The position numbers and the translations under genes were made by a program. Below the pieces are notes generated by a model. That model was not told where the DNA came from. It made no database searches and worked only from the letters and a program-made list of their open reading frames with translations. This document shows, piece by piece, positions 1 to 11,134 of a stretch of DNA of 64,000 bases. The first letter of the stretch is position 1. Every line of letters starts with the position of its first letter. Origin of the DNA: Sagittula marina (GTDB taxonomy: Bacteria > Pseudomonadota > Alphaproteobacteria > Rhodobacterales > Rhodobacteraceae); contig NZ_JACIEJ010000015.1 of NCBI RefSeq assembly GCF_014196795.1, positions 16,626 to 80,625 on the forward strand. Reading direction: 5' to 3'.

Positions 1-2026
<2,026 letters not shown>

Positions 2027-2165
2027 CATTTGCTTGTCGCGAAATGTACCGTCAGGATCACACCTTTGCGCTGGTATCTAGGCGCTGTTTCCAAGAAGTA
2101 AAAATATTTAGTGCAATGTTTCCATGGCCCTCCGGGGTGCATGCCGCCGCATACCAGCGGCTGAA

Positions 2166-2183
2166 TGTCAATAAAAGTTGACA
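2166..2183. promoter_or_regulatory. PpsR/CrtJ binding palindrome (ppaA side)
   Basis: TGTCAATAAAAGTTGACA is an exact TGT-N12-ACA site with extra dyad symmetry (TGTCAA/TTGACA). It lies 139 bp from the bchF-proximal site and about 95 bp upstream of the chosen ppaA start. PpsR probably cooperates across both sites or autoregulates the ppaA-ppsR unit; this is inference. Confidence 0.85.
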
Positions 2184-2276
2184 GGTATTTCGCTCTGGAG
2201 CACTCTTGTAGCGGGAACGTCCACGCAAGACTCGCTTGATCAGAACAGCATTCTTGCTAACCTTGGGAGGGGGGGG

Positions 2277-3077
2277 ATGAATTGCATATCAGGGGGAAAA
2301 GCGCTGGCCACCAATCGTGACACCGCTATTCGTTTTCTAGTCGAGGCGGCTCTGCAATCGGTTGCCGCTAAAAAGCATGTTTGCGCACCCAGTACTCGTG
2401 AAGAGTGGATAGATAAGCTCTGTGTCGAGATCATGTCAGAGTCGGAGACCAGTCATCGAAGCGTGATCGCGGCGCTGATGGCGACCGGTGTCTCGTCCGA
2501 GGATGTTTTCCAGATTTACGTGCCCGCAGCGGCCCGTCGCATAGGCGAGCTTTGGGTCCTGGACAAGGTGACTTTCGTGCAAGTCACTATCGGAGCCAGC
2601 CGTCTGCAAGCGTTGTTTCATGACGAAAGCCAGTCGCCGCAGGGCAAGTGGCTGGATCGCACCGTGCCGTTGGGGCAGTCGATCCTGATGATCTTGCCCG
2701 AAACCGAGGATCACACACTGGGTGCCTTTGTGGCGGCGGATCAGTTCCGTCGACACGGGCTGTGGGTGCGCATGGCAATTCGCCTGAAACCACTTGAGGT
2801 TGTGCGTGCTATCGAAGAGGGCAGCTTTTCTATGCTCGGTATGTCCTTGGCCAGCCGAAAATCGGTGCAACATGCTGAAGAACTGATACGATTTTTGCGA
2901 ACTACACTGGACGTCTGCCCGCCAATTGTTATTGGTGGCAAGTACGTGCTTGACGCGGATGATATCGAAGAACGCACAGGTGCGGATTTCGCTGTTAAAT
3001 CTGTGCGAGAGGCAATATCGCGATGTAAGCTGGCGACTGTCAACGAGACGCTCGCTATGGATTCGATGTCTGAATAG
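2277..3077 (+). CDS. ppaA: PpaA/AerR, cobalamin-binding antirepressor-type regulator
   Basis: Predicted regulator of photosynthesis genes (266 aa). A B12-binding fold is suggested by the C-terminal half, with stretches such as LPETEDHTLGAF and GMSLASRKSVQHAEEL and the late VIGGKYV motif. In Rhodobacter the gene lies between bchF and ppsR/crtJ, exactly as here, and the protein antagonises PpsR. The ATG at 2277 is preceded by a very G-rich ribosome site. A longer TTG-initiated frame from 2178 would start inside a PpsR palindrome and is less likely. Followed by ppsR after 26 bp, probably one operon. Confidence 0.85.
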   Translation: MNCISGGKALATNRDTAIRFLVEAALQSVAAKKHVCAPSTREEWIDKLCVEIMSESETSHRSVIAALMATGVSSEDVFQIYVPAAARRIGELWVLDKVTFVQVTIGASRLQALFHDESQSPQGKWLDRTVPLGQSILMILPETEDHTLGAFVAADQFRRHGLWVRMAIRLKPLEVVRAIEEGSFSMLGMSLASRKSVQHAEELIRFLRTTLDVCPPIVIGGKYVLDADDIEERTGADFAVKSVREAISRCKLATVNETLAMDSMSE

Positions 3078-3103
3078 GAGCGTTAGCGACTCGAGGTGGT
3101 GTT

Positions 3104-4534
3104 TTGACAGATCAAACTTCGGCTCTCGAGTTCAGCCATTCGGGCGTGTTTCCTGAGACTGCTTCGGTAGAATTTCTGATCGAGCAAGCGTCGGATATCG
3201 CAGTTCACCTGAGCAGTGCCGGCGTGGTGGAGGGCATCTATGTCAGCCCCGAAAGCCCTTCGCTTGGATGCTTGGATCATTGGGTCGGACGGAGCTTTCA
3301 CAGTTTTCTGAATGAAGAAAGCAAAGAGAAATTCGATATACGGCTGGCTCAGTTTCGTAAGAACGCGTCGGAAACGTCGGTCGCGGTGGAGCTGAACCAC
3401 AGCGACAATGCCGATTGGGAATTCCCTATACGCTACGCGATGCTGCGCGTCCGTAACAGCGACGCCCTGATGTTGATCGGCCGTGACCTTCAGCCCTTGG
3501 CGGAGGTTCAGCAGCGACTTGTGCATGAACAGCTGGCGCGGGAACGTGACCAGCAACGTATCCGCAGGGCTGAGACATTTTATCGGGTGGTTCTGGAAGC
3601 CTCTGAAACCGCCCTTGTGCTCGTCGATCCCGAAACTGGCCGCGTGCGCGACATCAACAGTGTCGCGTCGACAATGTTGGGGGCCAAAGGCGACACCCTG
3701 CCCGGCAACACGTTCAACCAGGCCTTTCAGGGATTGCGCCGGGGCGAATTGATGGAGGCGCTGCAAAACGCCAGTTCGTCGGATGAAACCCGCAGCATTC
3801 AGGCTGTGGCGCGACGCAGCGGTTTGCATGTGGCAATTTTTCCGGAATTTTTCCGGGCGGCTGGCGAGCTATGTATGCTGTGTCGGTTGGCGAAGGTCGA
3901 TGAGGACGATCCTGGTGGCACCGAGATCGCCATGGCGCTGGGTTCGCTTTTCAATTCCTCGACCGATGCCATTGTGATCCTGGACGCCAAAAGCCAGATC
4001 CGCGAAGCCAACGATGCCTTTCTGACGCTGGCGGATGCTGCTCAGTTCCGTGACGTGATTGGCAGCGGCTTTGCTGGTTTCCTGGTGCGCGGCGAAGTGG
4101 ACATGCAATTGATGATGGAAGCCGCGCTGCGTGACGGTCGCGTTCGCAGTTATACCACGCAATTCAAGAGTACGGTCGGCACCCGCGCATCCGTCGACAT
4201 TTCTGTTGCCATGCTGAAGACGGGCACCAAGGAACGCGGTTTTGGCATGATTATCCGGGATGTCAGCCAGAACGCCCGCGCCGCCGAGAATTTGCCACAG
4301 GCGGTGGTCAGTGAAGACGCGCTTCAGAATGTGATGGACCTTGTTGGCACTGCGTCACTCAAAGAGCTGGTGTCCGCCACCTCGGACGTGATCGAGCGCA
4401 TCTGCATTTCGACGGCGCTTGAGATGACGAAGAACAACCGCGTCGCTGCCGCCGAGATGCTGGGCCTCTCCCGTCAGAGCCTTTACGTCAAACTTCGCAA
4501 GTTCGAGATGCTGAACGGCAATCCCGACGAATAA
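3104..4534 (+). CDS. ppsR: PpsR/CrtJ, PAS-domain transcriptional repressor of photosynthesis genes
   Basis: Master repressor of bch, crt and puc genes under oxygen or strong light. The 476-aa length fits PpsR (about 465 aa). It has PAS-like segments (roughly residues 20-130, 150-260 and 280-390) and a Fis-type helix-turn-helix at the extreme C terminus (about 440-470), with the stretch RVAAAEMLGLSRQSLYVKLR. It starts at TTG 3104, preceded by GAGGTGG; no ATG or GTG is available in frame nearby. Its presumed target palindromes TGT-N12-ACA occur in five promoter regions of this window. Confidence 0.95.
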   Translation: MTDQTSALEFSHSGVFPETASVEFLIEQASDIAVHLSSAGVVEGIYVSPESPSLGCLDHWVGRSFHSFLNEESKEKFDIRLAQFRKNASETSVAVELNHSDNADWEFPIRYAMLRVRNSDALMLIGRDLQPLAEVQQRLVHEQLARERDQQRIRRAETFYRVVLEASETALVLVDPETGRVRDINSVASTMLGAKGDTLPGNTFNQAFQGLRRGELMEALQNASSSDETRSIQAVARRSGLHVAIFPEFFRAAGELCMLCRLAKVDEDDPGGTEIAMALGSLFNSSTDAIVILDAKSQIREANDAFLTLADAAQFRDVIGSGFAGFLVRGEVDMQLMMEAALRDGRVRSYTTQFKSTVGTRASVDISVAMLKTGTKERGFGMIIRDVSQNARAAENLPQAVVSEDALQNVMDLVGTASLKELVSATSDVIERICISTALEMTKNNRVAAAEMLGLSRQSLYVKLRKFEMLNGNPDE

Positions 4535-4624
4535 CCTTCACTCTCATTAGAGGGTGTGCGGCTGGGGTGCGATATTGCGCCCTTTCTGACGATAATCCCA
4601 GAAAAAGCTTCCTTCGACTCCGAT

Positions 4625-4642
4625 TGTATAGTCTAGTTTACA
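4625..4642. promoter_or_regulatory. PpsR palindrome 1 of tandem pair at bchG
   Basis: TGTATAGTCTAGTTTACA, exact TGT-N12-ACA, ends 2 bp before the bchG ATG. It is separated by 7 bp from a second exact site. A 7-8 bp spacing between two palindromes is the arrangement known for cooperative CrtJ/PpsR binding. Confidence 0.85.
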
Positions 4643-4644
4643 AT

Positions 4645-5556
4645 ATGAGTGTAACACATGACATACAGATAGGGCGTAGATACCCGCAACCTCTGGCGGT
4701 TCTGACGCTGATCAAACCCATAACGTGGTTCCCGCCGATCTGGGCGTACCTTTGTGGCGCTGTGTCGTCCGGGGTGCCGTTCACTTCCGCCCCAGTACAG
4801 GTCGCGTTGGGGATGCTATTGGCCGGTCCGATTGTCTGCGGCATGAGTCAGGCGGCCAACGATTGGTGTGACCGCCATGTCGATGCCATCAACGAACCCG
4901 ACCGGCCGATCCCCTCTGGGCGCATTCCCGGCCGCTGGGGCCTGTGGATTGCGTTGGCCATGACGGCGCTGTCGCTGTGGGTGGGGTCGTTTTTGGGTCT
5001 ATGGGGATTTGGTGCGACGGTGTTTGGCGTGCTGGCGGCCTGGGCGTATTCGGCGGAACCCGTCCGGATGAAGCGGTCAGGCATATGGGGGCCGGGGCTT
5101 GTGGGTCTGTGCTACGAGGGGTTGCCCTGGTTCACCGGCGCCGCCGTGTTGTCGGCAGGCGCGCCGTCGCTGGCGATTGTGTTGATTGCCGGGCTTTATG
5201 CCTTTGGCGCGCATGGCATAATGACGTTGAACGATTTCAAGGCGCTGGAGGGTGACCGCCAGACAGGCGTCAACTCGTTGCCCGTCACGTTGGGCCCTGA
5301 ACGGGCTGCACGGGTGGCCTGTTGGGTCATGGTTCTGCCGCAGTTGGTGGTGATCGCGCTGCTGGTGCTGTGGGGGGCGCCGATGTTTGCGCTGGCGGTA
5401 ACCGCGCTGGTTTGTGGGCAGGTCTGGGCGATGCGCGTCCTTCTATCCGACCCAAAGGCCCGTGCCCCGTGGTATAACGGCACCGGCGTTCTGATGTACG
5501 TAAGTGGCATGATGATTGCAGCCTTTGCCCTGCGTTTGATGGAAGGTGCAATATGA
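4645..5556 (+). CDS. bchG: BchG, bacteriochlorophyll synthase
   Basis: Membrane prenyltransferase (UbiA superfamily) that esterifies bacteriochlorophyllide a with geranylgeranyl or phytyl diphosphate. The 303-aa protein has the conserved stretch LIKPITWFPPIWAY near the N terminus, the aspartate-rich NDWCDRHVDAINEPDRP motif (about residues 70-90) that binds the diphosphate-Mg, and about eight membrane segments. ATG 4645 gives the family-typical N terminus, but has no clear ribosome site and sits between two PpsR palindromes. The only upstream in-frame alternative is GTG 4567. The stop overlaps the next gene by 4 bp. Confidence 0.95.
   Translation: MSVTHDIQIGRRYPQPLAVLTLIKPITWFPPIWAYLCGAVSSGVPFTSAPVQVALGMLLAGPIVCGMSQAANDWCDRHVDAINEPDRPIPSGRIPGRWGLWIALAMTALSLWVGSFLGLWGFGATVFGVLAAWAYSAEPVRMKRSGIWGPGLVGLCYEGLPWFTGAAVLSAGAPSLAIVLIAGLYAFGAHGIMTLNDFKALEGDRQTGVNSLPVTLGPERAARVACWVMVLPQLVVIALLVLWGAPMFALAVTALVCGQVWAMRVLLSDPKARAPWYNGTGVLMYVSGMMIAAFALRLMEGAI
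4650..4667. promoter_or_regulatory. PpsR palindrome 2 of tandem pair, inside bchG coding start
   Basis: TGTAACACATGACATACA, an exact TGT-N12-ACA match, lies 7 bp after palindrome 1 and within codons 2-8 of bchG. Its location downstream of the start codon is unusual for a repressor operator; the spacing fits cooperative PpsR tetramer binding. Confidence 0.75.
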
Positions 5557-6842
5557 CTCTCGGATGGTTTTCGATTGTCCGGCTCGGGCTGGTGCAGATG
5601 GCGCTGGGGGCGATCGTTGTCCTGACCACTTCAACCCTGAACCGCTTGATGGTGGTTGAGATGGCCTTGCCCGCGGTATTGCCCGGCCTGCTGGTGGCGT
5701 TGCACTACGGCATCCAGATCACCAGACCGAATTGGGGTTTTCTGTCCGACACGGGCGGGCAGCGCACACGCTGGATTATTGGTGGTATGGGGATCTTGGC
5801 GCTCGGGGGCTTTGGCGCGGCTATCGGCGTGGTGCTGTTTGCCGAGAATTGGTCTGCGGGTTTGGCGGTCTCGACTGTCAGTTATGCGCTGATTGGTCTG
5901 GGTGTAGGCGCGTCCGGCACGTCTTTGCTGGCGCTGCTGGCCACTGCAACAGAGCCGCGCCGTCGCGCGGCGGCGGCGACCATTACATGGCTGATGATGA
6001 TTTTTGGCATTGCGGTGACAGCTGGCACGGTGGGGGCGTTTCTGGATCCTTACAGCCCGGCGCTGTTGCTGCGCATCGTCGGGGTCGTCACGGTCGGGGC
6101 TTGCGTGCTGACCACGCTGGCGGTTTGGGGGATCGAATCCCGTCTAAGCGCTCCTGCGCCGGTGGCTGATCCGCCCCGGTTCATCGACGGCCTGCGCGAA
6201 ATCTGGGCCGAGCGCGCGGCGCGCAACTTTACCATTTTTGTCGGCCTGTCGATGACCGCCTATTTCATGCAGGAACTGATACTTGAGCCATATGCCGGGC
6301 TGGTCTTTGGCCTGACGCCGGGCCAGTCGACGCAACTGAGTGGCGCGCAGAACGGCGGGGTGTTCCTGGGAATGCTGACCGTCGGTGTAGCGGCCACCGG
6401 GTTGAGCCTCGGCAGTCTGCGAACATGGGTGGTGGCCGGGTGCCTGGGCTCCGCAGTCAGCCTGTGTGCCATCACGCTGATCGGGAACTTGGCGCTTGGC
6501 GCGGCACTGTTGCCCGCCGTGATCGGGCTGGGAGTGTTCAACGGCATGTTCGCGGTGGCCGCCATCGGATCGATGATGGCTTTGGCCGGAGAGGGTCGCA
6601 CCGCGCGCGAGGGGACCCGCATGGGCCTGTGGGGCGCGGCGCAGGCCATCGCTGCCGGATTCGGCGGACTGCTTGGGGCGGCGGCGGTTGACCTGCTGCG
6701 CACAGGTCTGCCCGACACGACTGCATTTGGTGCCGTTTTTCTGGCCGAAGCATCGCTGTTCCTGTTTGCGGCGCTGCTGGCGCTGCGTGTCATTGCCCAC
6801 CGTCGCATCGCGTCTGCGGCCCCTCTGGTTCCGGGAGAGTGA
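5553..6842 (+). CDS. PucC/LhaA-family major-facilitator protein between bchG and bchP
   Basis: Integral membrane protein of the PUCC family (429 aa, about 12 hydrophobic segments). The N terminus has VRLGLVQMALGAIVVLTTSTLNRLMVVE and the following ITRPNWGFLSDTGG segment, features of PucC, LhaA and ORF428-type proteins. Members assist assembly of light-harvesting complexes or delivery of bacteriochlorophyll; the exact cargo of the bchG-bchP-linked member is not established. The ATG overlaps the bchG stop by 4 bp, and bchP follows 4 bp later, so it is made together with the last two bacteriochlorophyll enzymes. Confidence 0.9.
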   Translation: MTLGWFSIVRLGLVQMALGAIVVLTTSTLNRLMVVEMALPAVLPGLLVALHYGIQITRPNWGFLSDTGGQRTRWIIGGMGILALGGFGAAIGVVLFAENWSAGLAVSTVSYALIGLGVGASGTSLLALLATATEPRRRAAAATITWLMMIFGIAVTAGTVGAFLDPYSPALLLRIVGVVTVGACVLTTLAVWGIESRLSAPAPVADPPRFIDGLREIWAERAARNFTIFVGLSMTAYFMQELILEPYAGLVFGLTPGQSTQLSGAQNGGVFLGMLTVGVAATGLSLGSLRTWVVAGCLGSAVSLCAITLIGNLALGAALLPAVIGLGVFNGMFAVAAIGSMMALAGEGRTAREGTRMGLWGAAQAIAAGFGGLLGAAAVDLLRTGLPDTTAFGAVFLAEASLFLFAALLALRVIAHRRIASAAPLVPGE

Positions 6843-6846
6843 AGAT

Positions 6847-8025
6847 ATGTATGACGTCATCGTTGTAGGCGGCGGCCCGTCGGGCGCCACGGCGGCTGAG
6901 GATCTGGCGCGGTCGGGGCACAAGGTTGCGCTGCTGGACCGGGCCGGACGGATAAAGCCCTGTGGCGGCGCGATTCCCCCCCGGCTTGTCACCGATTTCC
7001 ACATCCCGGAGGTGCAGATCGTCGCGCGCATGACGTCGGCGCGCATGATTTCGCCCAGCGGTCGCAAGGTCGACATCCCGATCAATGGTGGGTTCATCGG
7101 AATGGTCGACCGCGACCGTTTCGACTCGTTCTTGCGTAAGCGGGCTGTAGAGGCCGGGGCAACCCTGCTGACCGGCACCTATCGACGGATCGAGCGCGAC
7201 GAAAAAGGCGTCCGCGTCGTCTATCGCGACAAGGGCTGCGGGACCGAGAGGGCGGTCGCGGCGCACCTGGTGATCGGCGCGGATGGCGCGCGGTCCAATG
7301 TTGCCCGCGATGAAGTGCCCGGCGGCGATACCATTCCCTACGTCATCGCCTACCACGAGATCATCGAAGCGCCCGAGCCTACCGCGGAATACGATCCGAC
7401 GCGCGCCGACGTGATCTATGACAGCCGTATATCCCCGGATTTTTACGGCTGGGTGTTTCCGCATGGCGGAAACGCGAGTGTCGGCATGGGCTCACTGGTG
7501 CGCGAAGTGAACGTCAAGAAGGCCACCGCCGATCTGCGCGCCTCGGCCGGGTTGACCGACTGCGTAACCCTGCGCCGAGAAGGCGCGCCGATCCCGCTGA
7601 AACCGCTGGACCGTTGGGACAATGGCCGCGATGTCGTGCTGGCAGGCGATGCGGCGGGCGTCGTCGCGCCCAGCTCTGGCGAAGGCATCTATTATGCCAT
7701 GGTCGGTGGGCAGGTCGCCGCTGCCGCCTGTGCCGCCTGCCTTGCTTCGGGGCGGGTGCGCGACCTGCGGCTCGCCCGGCAGCTGTTCATGCGCGAACAC
7801 AAGACGGTGTTTCGGGTTCTTGCCTCGATGCAAAGAGCATATTACCGCAGTGACGAACGGCGGGAACGCTTTGTGTCTTTGTGCCATGATGTGGATGTGC
7901 AGAGACTGACCTTCGAGGCCTATATGAACAAGAAACTGGTCCACGCCCGGCCGATGGCGCATCTTAAGATCGGATTGAAGAATCTGGCCCACCTGACGCG
8001 ACTGGTGCCCGTGGAACACATATGA
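6847..8025 (+). CDS. bchP: BchP, geranylgeranyl reductase
   Basis: Flavoprotein (392 aa) that reduces three double bonds of the geranylgeranyl tail to phytol. The N-terminal FAD-binding motif VIVVGGGPSGATAAEDLA is at residues 4-20, followed by the family stretch KPCGGAIPPRLV. A second FAD contact, DVVLAGDAAGVVAPSSGEGI, is around residue 265. ATG 6847 is chosen because the FAD fold begins at residue 3; longer in-frame starts lie inside the previous gene. Its stop overlaps idi by 4 bp. Confidence 0.95.
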   Translation: MYDVIVVGGGPSGATAAEDLARSGHKVALLDRAGRIKPCGGAIPPRLVTDFHIPEVQIVARMTSARMISPSGRKVDIPINGGFIGMVDRDRFDSFLRKRAVEAGATLLTGTYRRIERDEKGVRVVYRDKGCGTERAVAAHLVIGADGARSNVARDEVPGGDTIPYVIAYHEIIEAPEPTAEYDPTRADVIYDSRISPDFYGWVFPHGGNASVGMGSLVREVNVKKATADLRASAGLTDCVTLRREGAPIPLKPLDRWDNGRDVVLAGDAAGVVAPSSGEGIYYAMVGGQVAAAACAACLASGRVRDLRLARQLFMREHKTVFRVLASMQRAYYRSDERRERFVSLCHDVDVQRLTFEAYMNKKLVHARPMAHLKIGLKNLAHLTRLVPVEHI

Positions 8026-8537
8026 CTTCGCTGATTCCCACTTGGGTCGATGGCAATCTGGTCGCCATCGACAAGCTGGAGGCGCACCAACGCGGCTTGC
8101 TGCACAAGGCGGTGTCCGTGTTTGTGATGTGCGGCAACGACGTGCTGATTCAGCGCCGGGCCATGGGTAAATATCATACGCCGGGGTTATGGGCCAACAC
8201 CTGCTGCACCCATCCGCATTGGTCCGAGGATCCCAAGGAGTGCGCCATGCGCCGACTTCGAGAGGAGCTGGGGATCACCGGGCTGAGGCTGGATCACAAG
8301 GATCAGCTGACCTATCGCGCCGACGTGGGCAATGGCCTGATCGAACACGAGCGCGTCGATTTATACGTGGCCCGCGTCCCGTCGCACATCGCCGTGGACC
8401 CGAACCCCCAAGAGGTCATGCAGACCGATTGGGTAGACATGGACCTGTTGGTCCGGCGGGTGCGCGCGCGGCCCGCGCAGTACACGCCCTGGCTGAGGAT
8501 CTACCTTGCAGAGCACGCGGCCCGGATTTTCGCCTGA
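8022..8537 (+). CDS. idi: Isopentenyl-diphosphate delta-isomerase type 1 (Nudix)
   Basis: Interconverts isopentenyl and dimethylallyl diphosphate for carotenoid and phytyl synthesis. The 171-aa protein has the type-1 Idi signature: the active-site cysteine stretch WANTCCTHPHW, followed by a Nudix box ending RLREELGITG. An acidic catalytic/metal residue is in LIEHERVDLY. Translationally coupled to bchP (ATGA). It converges with bchO on the opposite strand, with only 7 bp between the stops. An idi gene at this place is also found in Rhodobacter clusters. Confidence 0.95.
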   Translation: MTSLIPTWVDGNLVAIDKLEAHQRGLLHKAVSVFVMCGNDVLIQRRAMGKYHTPGLWANTCCTHPHWSEDPKECAMRRLREELGITGLRLDHKDQLTYRADVGNGLIEHERVDLYVARVPSHIAVDPNPQEVMQTDWVDMDLLVRRVRARPAQYTPWLRIYLAEHAARIFA

Positions 8538-8544
8538 TCGGTCC

Positions 8545-9423
8545 CTACGACCCGCTATCAGTTTGCGCGATCCAGTCGAAGATGCGGCGGGTGACCAGGG
8601 CGGGATCTTCTTCATGTGCGAGGTGACCCAATGCGCCCAACGATTGCAAGGTGGCGTGGGGCAGGGCGCGAACAGCCTTTGCCGACACCTGCGGGGCGAC
8701 GGCGCTGTCCTTGTCGCCGGTCAGTAACAGGCAAGGCGCATTGATCTGCGGCAGCGCGTCCAGCAATGGCCCCACATCCCATTGCGACATCATCTGCAAA
8801 ACCCCATCGACATGGTCGCGGTCAGATACCAAGCGACCATACAAAGCCAAGCCGTCGGGTGGCAGTTGCGACCCAGTGCCTTCGATCAGGCGGCGCGCGC
8901 GCGCGGTCGGATTGCCCCCAGCGGTAAAGGCCAGCGCGGTCAGCGGTGTCAGGGAAAGGACTTTTGCGAGCAACGGAAACAGCCAGCTTGCCACGCCATC
9001 AAATCGACCGAGGGCCGCGTTGATCCCGACTATGCGCGGGCTGTTTGGCAGGATTCGCGACAGGTGCAGCGCAATCGCTGCCCCGGCGGAATGTCCGATG
9101 ATCACCGAGGGAGCCCAGCCCTGATCCTGACACAGGAGCGCAATGTCCTGTGCCATAGGCACCAGCCCGCAGCGGTTGCGCGGGCCGAGTTTGGTAAACC
9201 CTTGTCCGGGCAAGTCCAATGCCACGACGTGATACTTTTGTTCCAATGGCGGGATCATGTCCCGCCATGTGTGGGTCGAGGCGCCCGCCCCGTGCAGCAG
9301 CAAGAGCGTCGGACGGTCACGCTCGGATCCGGCTTCTTGCACATGCCACTGATGTGGACGGCAGCGGACCCGGCGAGAGAGTTCCGACATCGGCCAAGTT
9401 GGCAGGGCGCGGTTCCAGTCCAT
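8545..9423 (-). CDS. bchO: BchO, alpha/beta-hydrolase linked to Mg-chelatase
   Basis: Alpha/beta-hydrolase-fold protein (292 aa) always found beside bchD and bchI in purple bacteria; its role in magnesium chelation is not biochemically settled. Visible features are the oxyanion stretch LLLHGAGASTHTW (about residues 40-52), the nucleophile elbow IIGHSAGAAIAL with Ser near residue 111, and a late LGHLAHEEDP stretch that could supply the catalytic His. The start at 9423 follows the bchD stop by only 4 bp, so it is the third gene of the bchI-D-O unit. Confidence 0.92.
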   Translation of the reverse strand: MDWNRALPTWPMSELSRRVRCRPHQWHVQEAGSERDRPTLLLLHGAGASTHTWRDMIPPLEQKYHVVALDLPGQGFTKLGPRNRCGLVPMAQDIALLCQDQGWAPSVIIGHSAGAAIALHLSRILPNSPRIVGINAALGRFDGVASWLFPLLAKVLSLTPLTALAFTAGGNPTARARRLIEGTGSQLPPDGLALYGRLVSDRDHVDGVLQMMSQWDVGPLLDALPQINAPCLLLTGDKDSAVAPQVSAKAVRALPHATLQSLGALGHLAHEEDPALVTRRIFDWIAQTDSGS

Positions 9424-9427
9424 AGGA

Positions 9428-11134
9428 TTACCGGGTCAGCGCCGCATCCGCCGCCGCCGAGATGCGAGACGCATCGGCGCGGGGCAGAGGCAGGTATTGC
9501 GCGTTCAACCAACCGGCCAAGGCCGCGCTTTCGGGACCTGGGCGGGGTGCGATGTCAATGACAACCGAAGGTAGCCGCAGGCCGGACAGCAGGCGCGCTA
9601 TTGTCTGTGCATCCTCGCGGGCCTGCGTGCGTCCGGGCGCTCCGTCCAGGCCGATATTGCCGCGCCCGTCGGTGAGAAAAGCAATGCTGGGGCTGAGGCC
9701 AACACGCTGGCCGTGCAGCGCCATGTCGAATGCCGCCCGCAGCCCTGATGCCAGCGGCGTGCCGCCGCCTCCGGGAAGGGCCGTCAGCCGACGTTTGGCC
9801 TGCACAAGAGAGCGTGTCGGTGGCAAAAGGACCTCGGCACCCGAGCCGCGAAAGGCGACAAGCGCCACCTGATCCCGCTTGGCATAGGCTTGCGCAAGCA
9901 GCATCTCGATTGCGCCCTTTGCCTCGGCCATGCGGGACAATGCGGCGGACCCCGACGCATCGACCGCAAAAATCAGCAGCCGGTCAGAGCGATCCTCGAA
10001 CCGTCGCAAGCGGATGTCGGCGGGCAGGATGATCAGCTGTGGGTGGCTTTCTCGTGCTTTTCGGCGGAGAGTTTGCCAAGGGGCGGCCGCGCGTAGCGTA
10101 GCAATGACGTCGATGCGGGCGCGCCCGTCGATGCGGCCGGGGCGCGATGGAAGCGGCCGTCCGCGCCGGTTGGCTTGGCGTTTGAACCCCGCCCCGCTGC
10201 CGGCAGCGTGGCTGCCGCGTGGCTGGCTGCTGCGTTCGAGGCGCATCAGCAGGTCCGCAGGGAGGCAGGCGGCGACGGCCTGGACGAGCAAATCGTCGGG
10301 GATCTGCCCCGTGTCAGACGCGACACTGTCCGCGTCCGTATCTGCGGGGTCAGGCGGGGCGTCGTGATCGGGGTCTGGGTCTGGCCTCTCATCGTCTTCG
10401 GGGATCTGGGTCGCAAGCGGGGCATAAATCAGCTGCGCAGCCTCGCGCAGGTGGTCCTGCGTTGTGTTGTCCTTGCCGTCCAAAGCGGCCAATGCCCGAG
10501 CGCAGCGCAGCGCAAACATTGGTGCACGTGCGCCGTCTATTCCAAAACGTGCGGCCAGCAGCACCAGTTGCGTCAGGTCATCGCTAGGGGTTTGCACCCG
10601 ATCCAAGTGACGGCGCGCACTGTCCAGATCGGCGGGCGCTGGCAGGCGAATCGCGGCGTCAGCGGGGCGCACCGCGGACAGGTCAGCGAAAAATGCCAGC
10701 CTGTCGGACAGGCTGGCTGGCGCGGTTTCCTCCGGCTCGGCGCCTTCGTCCAGCAAGACGATGCAATGGCCGCGACCTGAGTCCAGTAGTTGCGACAGCC
10801 GCGCGGCAAGTGCGGCGGGTGTGCGCTCTGCCATGGGCAGGACCAGCGCGCAAGGTGTCTCGGCCAGGCCAGGATCTCGGATCATATGCCCCGCCGCCAG
10901 CGAGGCCGCCACGTTCAATCCGCCAAACAGCTGTGCGTCATCCAGCCCGGGATGAATGCGGCGCAGGGGTAAGGGCAGGCCGGGCAGGGCGCCTTCCAGC
11001 CTTTGGCGCACGGGGCCGGGACGGGCGCGCACAACCATGCCACCGAGTCCGGCAGGGTCTACCATCAGCGCCGACAGCGCTCGCAGCGCCCGGTCCCAGT
11101 CCGAGGAGTGGGCGGTTGGCGCAGTGTTGATCAT
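9428..11134 (-). CDS. bchD: BchD, magnesium chelatase subunit D
   Basis: ATPase-related D subunit (568 aa) of the BchIDH chelatase that inserts Mg2+ into protoporphyrin IX. The N-terminal third is a degenerate AAA+ domain. A proline/aspartate-rich linker lies around residues 245-275, with runs like PEDDERPDPDPDHDAPP. The C-terminal half is a von Willebrand A domain with a MIDAS motif (FAVDASGSAALS). Its ATG overlaps the bchI stop by 4 bp. Length agrees with other proteobacterial BchD proteins. Confidence 0.96.
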   Translation of the reverse strand: MINTAPTAHSSDWDRALRALSALMVDPAGLGGMVVRARPGPVRQRLEGALPGLPLPLRRIHPGLDDAQLFGGLNVAASLAAGHMIRDPGLAETPCALVLPMAERTPAALAARLSQLLDSGRGHCIVLLDEGAEPEETAPASLSDRLAFFADLSAVRPADAAIRLPAPADLDSARRHLDRVQTPSDDLTQLVLLAARFGIDGARAPMFALRCARALAALDGKDNTTQDHLREAAQLIYAPLATQIPEDDERPDPDPDHDAPPDPADTDADSVASDTGQIPDDLLVQAVAACLPADLLMRLERSSQPRGSHAAGSGAGFKRQANRRGRPLPSRPGRIDGRARIDVIATLRAAAPWQTLRRKARESHPQLIILPADIRLRRFEDRSDRLLIFAVDASGSAALSRMAEAKGAIEMLLAQAYAKRDQVALVAFRGSGAEVLLPPTRSLVQAKRRLTALPGGGGTPLASGLRAAFDMALHGQRVGLSPSIAFLTDGRGNIGLDGAPGRTQAREDAQTIARLLSGLRLPSVVIDIAPRPGPESAALAGWLNAQYLPLPRADASRISAAADAALTR

